Assembly: GCA_017962565.1 (NCBI GenBank)
Contig: JAGCVC010000003.1
Span: 1-49,800 of the forward strand
Reading direction: 5' to 3'
Source of the DNA: Alphaproteobacteria bacterium
GTDB taxonomy: Bacteria; Pseudomonadota; Alphaproteobacteria; CAAHEQ01; UBA3637
DNA length: 49,800 bases
Below are positions 1 through 7,874 of this stretch, one piece after another. Every line of letters begins with the position of its first letter. Position 1 is the first letter of the stretch. The notes beneath the pieces were generated by a model. That model was not told the origin of the DNA. It saw nothing but the letters and a program-made list of their open reading frames with translations, and ran no database searches. The translations under genes and the position numbers were made by a program.

Positions 1-14
1 GCTATATTTACAGA

Positions 15-140
15 AGCTTTCCCTCCTCCTTTTACCGTGCTTCATCCCTTATATAGCTACTTACACTTCCTCCTCTCCTTTTTTTATATCTCATCCCTCC
101 TTAAATACTTTAAGCCCTTCCCCTCCAGGATGGGCTTTTT
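15..140 (+). ncRNA. Candidate C/U-rich small RNA
   Basis: This gene-free stretch is strongly pyrimidine-rich on the plus strand. It carries four anti-Shine-Dalgarno-like CCTCC motifs, at about 22-29, 67-73, 95-100 and 120-126; the last lies in the loop of a terminator hairpin. A TATATT hexamer at 3-8 could be a -10 box, with its -35 box lying outside the window. Exposed CCUCC motifs are typical of several alphaproteobacterial trans-acting sRNAs. The layout (possible -10, repeated CCUCC, terminator) fits an sRNA of about 125 nt. It could instead be the 3' untranslated region of a gene to the left. The 5' end is a guess. Confidence 0.35.
112..140 (+). terminator. Rho-independent terminator
   Basis: AAGCCC (112-117) pairs with GGGCTT (132-137) around a 14-nt C-rich loop and is followed by a short T-run. 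It ends transcription from the left just before the promoter of the next gene. Confidence 0.5.
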
Positions 141-157
141 GGTTTACTAAAAAGATA

Positions 158-186
158 TTGCCTTAAATGCTAATCTATTTTATGAT
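158..186 (+). promoter_or_regulatory. Sigma70-type promoter for binding-protein gene
   Basis: TTGCCT (158-163), a 17-bp spacer and TATGAT (181-186). The predicted start of transcription near 193 lies downstream of an in-frame ATG at 167 and upstream of the ATG at 212, so it decides in favour of the latter. Confidence 0.6.
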
Positions 187-211
187 AAAACGCATAGAAA
201 GGATAAGAAAT

Positions 212-1303
212 ATGAAGAAAATATTGATTGTATTGCTTGTTGTTTTATGTATTTTTGCAATTAGTTGGAACACATATCAAGAAAAAATGAAATCAGAAAG
301 TGGTGTTTTTACAATTAAAGCCGTTATTCCTTTGACTGGTCCACTTTCTATTTATGCAGGGGATTTAAAAAAAGGACTGGATCTTGCACAAAGAGAAATT
401 GATACAAAGTATGGTTTGGGAAAAGTTAAGATTGAATTAGAAGATTCTGCCAGTAATCCTTCAACAGTTATAAGTGTCTATCAACAAAAAATCGCCGGAC
501 AAAAAAATCAAGCGATGGTGTTCATTTATTCGTCAACAGCTAGAGCATTAAAACCATTATTGGATGGTTCTGTTATTTCTGTAGTAACAGCTGCGGCCGG
601 TTCAAATGTTGCGGATACAGATAAAAAGCTATATCAAATTACTTTGACTTTGAAAGATATGATGTCAAGTATCAATGCTTTTGTTGAAAAAAAGGGAGCA
701 AAAACGGCATCTATCATGTATTCGACAGATGATTATGGTGTGGAAGGTTCGACCAGCTTTAGAGAATATTTTCAAAACAACGGAGGTCAGATCTTTGATG
801 AAATTCCAATTGGTATGACAGAAGCCGACTTTAGATTACAAATTTTAAAGGCGTTAGAAAAAAATCCGGAAGTATTCTTTGTAATTGGCTCGGGTAGAAG
901 TTATTTCGCTGCATTAACACAACTTGTCAGTTTAGGATATAAAGGAATAATTATCACAGATTATAGTGCTACGTGGCCTGATTTTTATAAAAATAATCCG
1001 GAGATTTCTGAACATATTTACAGCGTAACTTCAGTTGAATCTGATAACTTTCAAGAAAAATATAAACCATTGGGAATGAATGTGTTAAGTATAGCCCCTA
1101 TTTATGATATTGCTGTTATTTTGGCCGATGCTTATATGTCGTCAAATGGCGATGTCGAAAAGATGACAGCATATATCAACAATTTGAAAGACTACAATGG
1201 TGCGTTGGGTAAACTTACAATGCAACCACAAGGAAATGTTCATCTTCAGACGCAAATTGTAACTGTACGTAATGGTGAACTTGTTCCTGTGGATAAGGAC
1301 TAA
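212..1303 (+). CDS. Periplasmic binding protein type 1 (LivK-like)
   Basis: A 363-aa protein of the family that binds branched-chain amino acids, amides or other small ligands for ABC uptake (Peripla_BP_6 type). The N-terminus is a basic MKK followed by one hydrophobic helix (about residues 4-20). No lipobox with G/A/S before Cys is seen, so it is an uncleaved anchor or a signal peptide. The mature part starts with the family-typical 'AVIPLTGPLSIYAGD'. The ATG at 212 has AAAGGA eight bases upstream and lies downstream of the promoter. No permease or ATPase gene is adjacent, and a paralogue lies at 46903-48021. The ligand cannot be deduced; an orphan sensor or chaperone role is possible. Confidence 0.8.
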   Translation: MKKILIVLLVVLCIFAISWNTYQEKMKSESGVFTIKAVIPLTGPLSIYAGDLKKGLDLAQREIDTKYGLGKVKIELEDSASNPSTVISVYQQKIAGQKNQAMVFIYSSTARALKPLLDGSVISVVTAAAGSNVADTDKKLYQITLTLKDMMSSINAFVEKKGAKTASIMYSTDDYGVEGSTSFREYFQNNGGQIFDEIPIGMTEADFRLQILKALEKNPEVFFVIGSGRSYFAALTQLVSLGYKGIIITDYSATWPDFYKNNPEISEHIYSVTSVESDNFQEKYKPLGMNVLSIAPIYDIAVILADAYMSSNGDVEKMTAYINNLKDYNGALGKLTMQPQGNVHLQTQIVTVRNGELVPVDKD

Positions 1304-1337
1304 AAGATATTTCAGATTAAAAAAGGAGAAAATAAAT

Positions 1338-1928
1338 ATGACATATTTGGATGATTTGGAAAGACTGAGTGATTTAAGGGATAAAGGGATTATTTCCCAA
1401 AAAGCTTTTGAAGAAAAAAAGGAAGCTATTTTGTCGCAGGTCGATGGAAAAACAACAAAAGTTAATTTTAAATCCACAAAAACCCGCGTTTGGTTGGTGA
1501 TTTGTTTGGGTATTTTCTGCATATTATTTATGGGCGGAAGAATCGGGTATAAAGAGGCAACAAATCGCCATCGAGCTAATCAGATTTTAGATTATGTGTC
1601 CCGTTGTGCTGTAATGGCTCAAACAATGGGTGACGGATATACAATCGGTAATTTTACAAAGGAATGGAATGAAGAAAAACAAATTTATGAAAATTCTCTT
1701 TCTAACACGAATTGCCAAGCATTGATGCGTATGGAAGAGGCCCCGTTGCATCTTTATTCAGGTGATTTTATAGTCTATGCAGCTCAATCAGAAGATAAAA
1801 CTTTCAAAATTGAAACGCCGCCGATTCATTCAAAAGAAATTCGTTTATTATTACTTAATCGTGCTAACAGCGTTGTTGGAATAAGAAAGACACACAGCAA
1901 CAGTATGGAATTTACGTTCCAAAAATAA
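1338..1928 (+). CDS. SHOCT-like domain membrane protein
   Basis: A 196-aa protein of unknown function. Residues about 3-32 ('LDDLERLSDLRDKGIISQKA' onward) match the short SHOCT-like helical module, here N-terminal. A basic stretch and one transmembrane helix follow (about residues 50-70), then a probably extracytoplasmic region of about 125 residues with two Cys. The ATG at 1338 is preceded by AAAAGGAGAA. It starts 34 bases after the binding-protein gene and has no promoter of its own that I can see, so the two are probably cotranscribed. The 3' end abuts convergent tsaC. Confidence 0.7.
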   Translation: MTYLDDLERLSDLRDKGIISQKAFEEKKEAILSQVDGKTTKVNFKSTKTRVWLVICLGIFCILFMGGRIGYKEATNRHRANQILDYVSRCAVMAQTMGDGYTIGNFTKEWNEEKQIYENSLSNTNCQALMRMEEAPLHLYSGDFIVYAAQSEDKTFKIETPPIHSKEIRLLLLNRANSVVGIRKTHSNSMEFTFQK

Positions 1929-1929
1929 A

Positions 1930-2856
1930 TCATTTTTCACGGGGTTGGCTGGCACGCTTTAAACGGTCATTGATGGCATAGCCTAAACCACGCATAGGAA
2001 TAGGCATAACAGCAATTCCAGTGTACTTATCGCAATCCAATTGATGCATCATAGAAAATAAATTGGCTGCAGCTTGCTTTAAATCGCCCGTAGGGGATAA
2101 ATTTAGTGTTGCGGCGGGTGAATGCCCAAAACCGAGTAAAGCCTCTCCCTGTGATGCTTTTGCGGCGTTCATACGTAATGGTAAATGCGGTGCATAATGA
2201 CTCTTTATTTGACCGGGGCTGTGCGGCGCATCCTCATCCCGTTCCGGCCGGATAACCGGTCCGATTAATGATTCTATATCTTCAATGGGCAATCCGCCAT
2301 AGCGTAAAACAGCAACTTTATCTTCGTCACAAAGTAAAACAGTGGATTCTACACCAACTTGACAAGCTCCACCATCCAAAATAAAAGGTGCTTCATCACC
2401 ATAGTCTTGAATAATATGTTCGGGCGTTGTCGGGCTGATACGACCGGATTTATTGGCTGACGGTGCAACAATCGGTTTGCCAAAAGCACGAATTAATTCA
2501 AGAGCAATCGGATTATTCGGACAACGTACCGCCAAAGTATCCAAGCCGGCAGAAGCCAACAGAGAAACAGTGCAATCCGTCTTGCGCTTTAAAACCAAAG
2601 TCAACGGACCGGGCCAAAAAGTATCCATTAATTTTTGAGCCACTGGGGTAATTTGGACATATTTCGATGCCATTGCTGTCGAATCGACATGTGCAATCAG
2701 CGGATTGAAAGACGGACGTCCTTTTTTTTCATAAATACTGGCTGTTGCGGTATCGTTGGTTGCATCCGCCCCTAATCCGTACACGGTTTCAGTCGGAAAC
2801 GCAACCAACCCGCCTTGATCCAAAAGCTTTACAGCTTCTTTTATTTTGCTATTCAT
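1930..2856 (-). CDS. tsaC: L-threonylcarbamoyladenylate synthase (TsaC/Sua5)
   Basis: Makes threonylcarbamoyl-AMP from threonine, bicarbonate and ATP, the first step of the universal t6A37 modification of ANN-decoding tRNAs. The 308-aa length is that of the two-domain Sua5 form. The N-terminal YrdC domain opens with 'GGLVAFPTETVYGLGADATN'; the nucleotide-site segment 'PIVAPSANKSGRISPTT' and 'GVESTVL' follow. A C-terminal Sua5 domain comes after a linker containing 'SPGQIKSHYAPHLPL'. Single gene, convergent with the SHOCT gene and one base away from its stop. No clear Shine-Dalgarno sequence precedes the ATG. Confidence 0.95.
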   Translation of the reverse strand: MNSKIKEAVKLLDQGGLVAFPTETVYGLGADATNDTATASIYEKKGRPSFNPLIAHVDSTAMASKYVQITPVAQKLMDTFWPGPLTLVLKRKTDCTVSLLASAGLDTLAVRCPNNPIALELIRAFGKPIVAPSANKSGRISPTTPEHIIQDYGDEAPFILDGGACQVGVESTVLLCDEDKVAVLRYGGLPIEDIESLIGPVIRPERDEDAPHSPGQIKSHYAPHLPLRMNAAKASQGEALLGFGHSPAATLNLSPTGDLKQAAANLFSMMHQLDCDKYTGIAVMPIPMRGLGYAINDRLKRASQPREK

Positions 2857-2891
2857 TTATACTTTTATATATGCTTTCTTTTAAAACTTTT

Positions 2892-2914
2892 GGCGGGTGT
2901 TGATGACACCCGCC
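2892..2914 (-). terminator. Hairpin after the prepilin-like operon
   Basis: A perfect 9-bp stem, GGCGGGTGT / ACACCCGCC, with a 5-base loop, 27 bases past the stop codon of the prepilin-like gene. On the minus strand the tract after the stem is AAAAGTTTT rather than a clean T-run, so it may be a weak terminator or an mRNA 3'-end stabiliser. Confidence 0.45.
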
Positions 2915-2940
2915 GTTGATTAATACAAATTCAAACGCTT

Positions 2941-5094
2941 TTACTTGCTTCGACTTTCAGGGTGTGCACGGCAATATTCTTGAAGATTAATCATGGTTGC
3001 ACCACCTAAATAAAACTCCCATTCGCTGTGTGTCGTATCATAATTTCTGTACGGCATTGCAGTAAGATTCCCTTCCACACTACTGATTACCGGTACTATA
3101 TCGTAAGCATAGTTTCTAGTATCCGGACATGGTAATTTGTTAGATAGGTTTTTTACAGTACACTTACCATACGTTAACCCACAGACTCTTTCTGCAACGA
3201 GTAAGACATGACTTCTTAATACGCTTTCCGTCATTCCACCAGCTCCAAACACTTCATCAGCAAAAGTGGAACTACAATAATTTCGACACGCTTGATGTAT
3301 AGATACATTTCTCGAACAAAAGGCATAAGCCGGATTGCTTGCATCACTAACGCCGTTATACCAAGTACAACCGTCACCATTTTCATCCGTTGGAGCATGA
3401 TTCATAACTGCGTTATAGTTTGGATCAATAACTCTTGCTATATTGTCGCAATATCTAAAACATCCTTGACGTATCGATACTCCGTCGGCTGATTCCGCCG
3501 CTGTTAAATGAGGGATACTGTAGTTAAATACAGAATGACAGGTTGCCCCACCCGGTGTACTTCCGTTCCGATTGTATCTTTGGAATTGAGCTACAGTAAA
3601 TCCAGAATTTGCTCCGCCTGAGCACCAAGCTTGACCGCCAGTTGGGTTGCCAGCACCATTGGTCCCGTTTGCATTATTACATTGAACGCCGATAACTCCA
3701 CCTTTTTTTGTAATCCAACAGTATAATTCTGATGACATTAGAACTTCATTTGGTAAAGCAGCTGCCAGTCGTCTGTTATTCAATCCGCTTATTATGATAT
3801 CATCTGTTAAAGTCATGCGATTTATGACAGATGTGGATGTCGGATCTAACATGAATTCACTAACGCATTGTTGTTTGTCATCCAACCATGCACAGCCGCG
3901 TCCGTATACTTCTTCACAAAGTTCTTTTGTTGTTCCAGTCCAATCAGCGCAACCATAACATGTATTATTCACCCACGAACAACCCGGAATAAAATTACAA
4001 GTATTTTGTGTTTGTCCACTACAACTGAATTCTACAACACCTCCGTTACAAGTGGAAAGCCCATCATCCCACGTACAACCTTCAACCGATGTACATGTCG
4101 TTTTATCTCTTAACTGTTCGCAATAGAATCGTGTTGTTCTAACACCAGTCATAATACGACCCTTAACACGAACTTCTTTTGTTTCCGGATTGACTTCAAA
4201 GAACGGGTCGCATTCATCTTCACCACCTGATGTATCTGCTTCATGGGCATAAAGTGTCAACGATCTTTTTCTGAAATCACGAATACAACCGTTGTTTGAT
4301 CTATCAACTGTGAAAAGATCCTTTGCAGCAATACGCTCGGCTGCAATAAGTTCTGATTGAACTGTTGTTGCATCCAAATGTTGCCAACGAACATCCTTTA
4401 AGATGGTTGAAGATGAAATGTTGTTAAAGAAGGTAACAACTGCGGCAGCATATTCACCATATTCACCTTTGTCCAATGAAACATCATCAAGTGCAATATT
4501 CCAAGAACCATGCATACCTTCAATCAACCCATCTTTTGATTTAAAAGAAACAACACCACCTTCAGCGCCGATTAAGGATGCAATTTTTGCTTTACGGCGC
4601 AAGCTGTTTCCATAGGCACTTTGACCTTCTACAATCAAAGCGTATAAGACTGGTCTGTAGTCACATGTACCACCTGTATCGCAATTGGTCGGTAAAGTGT
4701 AACCGTAAATACGAATTTGATATTCATTTAATATATCTCCGGTAACATCTGTCGCAGGTAAATATTTTGAAAATTCTCCTTCTATTTCCGGATCATTTCC
4801 GGCATAACATTCTGTGGCCACCGGTTTTCCACCACTTGTAAGATATTTGTATCTTCCTTTTTCTGCATCCCAGAGACCTTCACAATACTCTTGAGCAATT
4901 TTATCTTCATATGCTTCCAAATAAGCGGTCATGCCATCTTTTATCATGCGCATTTCAGTTGCAATCTGAGCTGTAATTATTTCTTCGTTACGGCGATGTA
5001 CCTGTTGAAACAAAATCGGTGTTATCAACGTTAACAGGCCTATAACAGCCATCATTTCTACTAACAAGGAACCTTTTTGTTTTTTCTTAATCAT
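2941..5094 (-). CDS. Large prepilin-like protein with Cys/Trp modules
   Basis: A 717-aa protein of unknown function. The N-terminus reads as a type IV prepilin signal: basic leader ending in KG (residue 8), then SLLVE with Glu at +5 and a hydrophobic helix to about residue 30. A prepilin peptidase would be expected to cut after Gly8. The rest is predicted extracytoplasmic. Residues 325-410 hold three successive modules of the form C-x(7-10)-C-x(5-7)-C-x-W-x(5-6)-C (Cys 325/334/340/349, 358/366/372/379, 382/393/401/410). The C-terminal 260 residues are again Cys-rich, implying many disulfides. At this size it is far larger than a major pilin; a minor-pilin or tip-adhesin role is inference. AAAGGAAG precedes the ATG. 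It is the second gene of an operon, 22 bases after its partner. Confidence 0.75.
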   Translation of the reverse strand: MIKKKQKGSLLVEMMAVIGLLTLITPILFQQVHRRNEEIITAQIATEMRMIKDGMTAYLEAYEDKIAQEYCEGLWDAEKGRYKYLTSGGKPVATECYAGNDPEIEGEFSKYLPATDVTGDILNEYQIRIYGYTLPTNCDTGGTCDYRPVLYALIVEGQSAYGNSLRRKAKIASLIGAEGGVVSFKSKDGLIEGMHGSWNIALDDVSLDKGEYGEYAAAVVTFFNNISSSTILKDVRWQHLDATTVQSELIAAERIAAKDLFTVDRSNNGCIRDFRKRSLTLYAHEADTSGGEDECDPFFEVNPETKEVRVKGRIMTGVRTTRFYCEQLRDKTTCTSVEGCTWDDGLSTCNGGVVEFSCSGQTQNTCNFIPGCSWVNNTCYGCADWTGTTKELCEEVYGRGCAWLDDKQQCVSEFMLDPTSTSVINRMTLTDDIIISGLNNRRLAAALPNEVLMSSELYCWITKKGGVIGVQCNNANGTNGAGNPTGGQAWCSGGANSGFTVAQFQRYNRNGSTPGGATCHSVFNYSIPHLTAAESADGVSIRQGCFRYCDNIARVIDPNYNAVMNHAPTDENGDGCTWYNGVSDASNPAYAFCSRNVSIHQACRNYCSSTFADEVFGAGGMTESVLRSHVLLVAERVCGLTYGKCTVKNLSNKLPCPDTRNYAYDIVPVISSVEGNLTAMPYRNYDTTHSEWEFYLGGATMINLQEYCRAHPESRSK

Positions 5095-5116
5095 TTTCTG
5101 ACTTCCTTTCTTTGTT

Positions 5117-6358
5117 TTATAACTCTGATTGTGAACTGCTCTGTACAGGATGTCTTACAATATCCCCACAAGTGCCTTTACATTCACCAGATGTTCCACT
5201 TAATCCATCTGGTGTTATTTTAGGATACCATACACATCCTATATCAATTGCTGCATTGCAAGTTCCGGATGAAGTGTATTGCTCACATGCGCTGACGCAA
5301 GCATTGTTATTCCACCGACAACCGTATTTAAGTCCGTCTTTACCATCTGAAGCCGTCCCACAAGCTGTAATTGGTGAGCAAGTACATCTTTTATCAGTTG
5401 AACTCCACGAACAATTAACTGCGTTACAACTGGCTTCATCGGCCAAATCATCTGATACATTATCCCAATTTCTTTCGTTACAGCATCCAACATAAGTTAA
5501 TTTTAATTCCGTAATGCAAAGTAAGTGCGTTCTGTCGCCAATCTTACCTGCAGTATCTCCAACGGCGACTACATTATAGTTGTTTGTAAACGTTCTTGGA
5601 AGAGTAACTAACGGGCCTCTTGTATTGGACAAAACAAATTCGGCATTATATGGATCATAAGCTTTTGCATCTCCTTCATCAGTAAAAGAAGGATAATGGG
5701 CTCTGCTGGCTACAATACCGCAGTTTGTTGTTAAATGTGCTTTGTTTCGAATTTTTGTTTCCGTTGAATCGTAAAGTGTAGTTAACATGTTATGGTCATA
5801 ATTTGCCAAAAAAGTACTTTCCCCTAAAGCACGTTCCAACATCGTCATTTGCCGTGGACCATATTCGCTGCCGATTGCATCTAATGACATGATAGTTATA
5901 ATAAAATCACTTGTGTTATTTCCGCAAAATGCACTGGCTTTTGCAGTTTGATTGTTGACGCAAAGTAATAAAGATTGCGGACGTAAATTATACTGTCTGA
6001 CCGCATCGGGCATAAAAATTCCAAAGGAAGGATCGGAATATTGCGCTTCCGATAAAAGACCGGGTTTTTCAGCATTTTCATCAGCGTTCGGATCTGCCTT
6101 AAAAAATTTTGGCCATGCGGGAAAATTTGCATTTGCCATCTCGTAGCGCATTCTGTTTCTTCCGCGGGCTGCATCTTGTTTAATAGGGGTTATTCTAGTG
6201 GTTGCGGCCTGAACGGCAGCGCTATGTTGAGCAACCAGTTCAAATATCAAAGACTGCGCTTCGGGTTTATCAACTAAATTTATTGCATCCGATCTGGGAT
6301 AAAACGAATAAAACAATATACTTGCTAAAAAAGTCAGTACAACCAGTAAATAAGCCAT
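5117..6358 (-). CDS. Membrane-anchored Cys/Trp-module protein
   Basis: A 413-aa protein of unknown function. One N-terminal transmembrane helix (about residues 2-18) is followed by a helical stretch rich in Ala/Gln and a long extracytoplasmic part. The C-terminal third contains Cys-rich modules of the kind found in the downstream gene, with core pieces 'NCSWSSTDKRC', 'GCRWNNNAC' and 'GCVWYP'. The N-terminus lacks a G-x4-E prepilin site, so it is not an obvious pilin but may assemble with one. The ATG at 6358 has AAGGGAG upstream and lies just downstream of a consensus promoter. An in-frame start at 6451 is rejected because it lies upstream of that promoter. First gene of a two-gene operon. 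Confidence 0.7.
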   Translation of the reverse strand: MAYLLVVLTFLASILFYSFYPRSDAINLVDKPEAQSLIFELVAQHSAAVQAATTRITPIKQDAARGRNRMRYEMANANFPAWPKFFKADPNADENAEKPGLLSEAQYSDPSFGIFMPDAVRQYNLRPQSLLLCVNNQTAKASAFCGNNTSDFIITIMSLDAIGSEYGPRQMTMLERALGESTFLANYDHNMLTTLYDSTETKIRNKAHLTTNCGIVASRAHYPSFTDEGDAKAYDPYNAEFVLSNTRGPLVTLPRTFTNNYNVVAVGDTAGKIGDRTHLLCITELKLTYVGCCNERNWDNVSDDLADEASCNAVNCSWSSTDKRCTCSPITACGTASDGKDGLKYGCRWNNNACVSACEQYTSSGTCNAAIDIGCVWYPKITPDGLSGTSGECKGTCGDIVRHPVQSSSQSEL

Positions 6359-6389
6359 AAAAACTCCCTTTTTTCTTAAATTTTTTTTG

Positions 6390-6418
6390 ATTATAGACTC
6401 TTTTATTTTTAAATTCAA
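6390..6418 (-). promoter_or_regulatory. Strong sigma70-type promoter of prepilin-like operon
   Basis: Minus strand: TTGAAT (6418-6413), 17-bp spacer, TATAAT (6395-6390). Transcription would start near 6383, about 25 bases before the ATG at 6358. Confidence 0.65.
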
Positions 6419-6462
6419 ATAAAAAATGCATTTTTTTGGTAAAAAATACATTTTATTTTGTT

Positions 6463-7143
6463 CTATACAAAAGAATGCAGATAACGTGCGTTTTCAGACA
6501 GCCATTTTTTTGCTTTTTGTGTTTGCCCGCCTAAATTCTTGACATGTCCCCAAAATAAAGCCGAATGATCCATGTATGACAAATGAGCAACTTCATGAAT
6601 AATGACATAATCCAAAACGAATGTAGGAGCTAATCCTAAACGCCAACAAAACGATAACCCGTGTGACGAAGAACAGCTGCCCCAACGAGATGATGTGTCT
6701 CGAATAGTGATTTTATGAATGTCTTTACCGGCATCTTTTGCAACTTCATTTGCTTTTGAACAAATGTAATCATAAGTCTGCTTTTTAATAAAGTCTTTTA
6801 CCCGCCGATGCAGATGTTCCGGTACGCCGGAAACAATTAACTTTCCATCACTGATATGTGTAGGGCATCGTTCTTTTGTGGAAGTTATAACAACGTTTTC
6901 GCCCAATACGGATATATGCATACCATCCTGAAAATACTGTTTTGCTGGGGTCATCTCGATGCTTTTTTTTAACCATACCAAATGCGATTGAACAAAGCTT
7001 TTTGCCATAAATAAAGGACATAGGAAAGGAATAGACAGTTGTGGCAAACCTGACTTTGTATCTATTTTTAAAGACAAAGTACGTTTACCTTTTTTACGAA
7101 TGATTTCGATATCTATGCCGTCAATATTTATAAATCGTCCCAT
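6463..7143 (-). CDS. YgjP/DUF45-family zinc metallopeptidase-like protein
   Basis: A 226-aa protein of the DUF45 (YgjP-like, SprT/WLM-related) family. The zinc-binding motif HEVAH lies at residues 183-187, with a further conserved His at 193 ('MDHSALFW'). The family signature 'SSRWGSCSSS' is at 151-160. The N-terminal half is a beta-rich region typical of the family. Soluble, no signal peptide. The physiological substrate is not established by sequence. Its start lies 16 bases inside the upstream YcgN-like gene, so the two are translationally coupled. Confidence 0.88.
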   Translation of the reverse strand: MGRFINIDGIDIEIIRKKGKRTLSLKIDTKSGLPQLSIPFLCPLFMAKSFVQSHLVWLKKSIEMTPAKQYFQDGMHISVLGENVVITSTKERCPTHISDGKLIVSGVPEHLHRRVKDFIKKQTYDYICSKANEVAKDAGKDIHKITIRDTSSRWGSCSSSHGLSFCWRLGLAPTFVLDYVIIHEVAHLSYMDHSALFWGHVKNLGGQTQKAKKWLSENARYLHSFV

Positions 7144-7568
7144 TTTACTACATATTCCTCATAATTATAGGGTTCACAATAACTGATGGCTCGATTTTTA
7201 ACAGAAATACCGGCTGTATGGATGGAATTTTTCTTTTTAGTAACTAACGGATGCCATGGGGGAAGTGTATGTTTTTTTAAAACCCACAAATATGCGCATG
7301 TTTTTGGAAGCCATTTTTTGCATTTTTTTAAGTTTTGAGGCGTTAATTTAATACATCCCGGAACATATTTCCAACGATTTTCGTAGTCTTTACAACGTCC
7401 GGAGCAAATATCCAAAAGAGGACAAGCAATTTTTGTGAATCTTATTCGGAAAAGACCGATTTTCATTAAACAGCACTTACCGCAACGGTCACATATACTT
7501 TCCCATTGTTCATCGGTCATTTCATTTAATTTTTTTGTTTCCCAAAAGGGTTTTTCTTCTGCTTTCAT
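7128..7568 (-). CDS. YcgN/UPF0260 Cys-cluster protein
   Basis: A 146-aa protein of the UPF0260 (YcgN, YkgJ-related) family. It shows the conserved 'PFWETKKLNEMTDEQWESIC' start, the CxxCGxCC cluster ('CDRCGKCC'), 'CPLLDICSGRCKDYENR' and 'WLPKTCAYLWV', all typical of putative Fe-S or zinc Cys-cluster proteins of unknown role. The ATG at 7568 was chosen because homology begins there. No Shine-Dalgarno sequence is seen, and the -10 box (7581-7576) would put the transcript start at or next to the ATG, so the mRNA may be leaderless. First gene of a pair with the DUF45 gene. Confidence 0.88.
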   Translation of the reverse strand: MKAEEKPFWETKKLNEMTDEQWESICDRCGKCCLMKIGLFRIRFTKIACPLLDICSGRCKDYENRWKYVPGCIKLTPQNLKKCKKWLPKTCAYLWVLKKHTLPPWHPLVTKKKNSIHTAGISVKNRAISYCEPYNYEEYVVKWDDL

Positions 7569-7575
7569 ATCTAAA

Positions 7576-7603
7576 ATTATAAAATTTTTAAAAAAAATAT
7601 CAA
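7576..7603 (-). promoter_or_regulatory. Promoter of YcgN-DUF45 pair
   Basis: Minus strand: TTGATA (7603-7598), 16-bp spacer, TATAAT (7581-7576). Divergent from the plus-strand promoter at 7619-7647. The predicted start of transcription coincides with the ATG at 7568. Confidence 0.55.
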
Positions 7604-7618
7604 ATGAAAATATTTTTA

Positions 7619-7647
7619 GTGACAAAACGAAGTTTTTGAGTTATAAT
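7619..7647 (+). promoter_or_regulatory. Near-consensus promoter of small membrane-protein unit
   Basis: GTGACA (7619-7624), 17-bp spacer, TATAAT (7642-7647). It serves the two small membrane-protein genes that follow. Confidence 0.65.
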
Positions 7648-7670
7648 ATAAAGAGAACGGAAGGAGAAAA

Positions 7671-7862
7671 ATGTTAAGATTCATTTTTAGTATGCTGTTT
7701 TATGGTGTTGTATTGGGATGTATAGCTGTACTTGCCCTGTGGTTTTTTGCGGGTATGACTATACAGCAATCGTTTGATTGGTTAAGTGAGAAAATCAGAA
7801 ATGCACCGACTGCGATAGTGACTGAAGTTGAACATTCTTCTAATGCAGTAAAAAGACTTTGA
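7671..7862 (+). CDS. Small single-pass membrane protein
   Basis: A 63-aa protein, not recognised. One long hydrophobic helix (about residues 3-29, including Phe/Leu/Val runs and Cys17) is followed by a short amphipathic tail with several charged residues. AAGGAG stands just before the ATG, and it is the first gene after a near-consensus promoter. The next gene starts 12 bases downstream, so the two products are probably made together. No signal-peptidase site is evident; the tail may lie on either side of the membrane. Confidence 0.65.
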   Translation: MLRFIFSMLFYGVVLGCIAVLALWFFAGMTIQQSFDWLSEKIRNAPTAIVTEVEHSSNAVKRL

Positions 7863-7874
7863 TGTGGGGTTAAA

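Noticed and set aside
3985-4120. Tandem DNA repeat or CRISPR-like array in the Cys/Trp modules
   Set aside because: The repetition is at protein level only; the DNA units differ in length and sequence and there are no spacers.
6359-6451. 31-residue N-terminal extension of the membrane-anchored Cys/Trp protein
   Set aside because: The consensus promoter lies inside the extension, and the ATG at 6358 has its own Shine-Dalgarno sequence and a clean membrane anchor.
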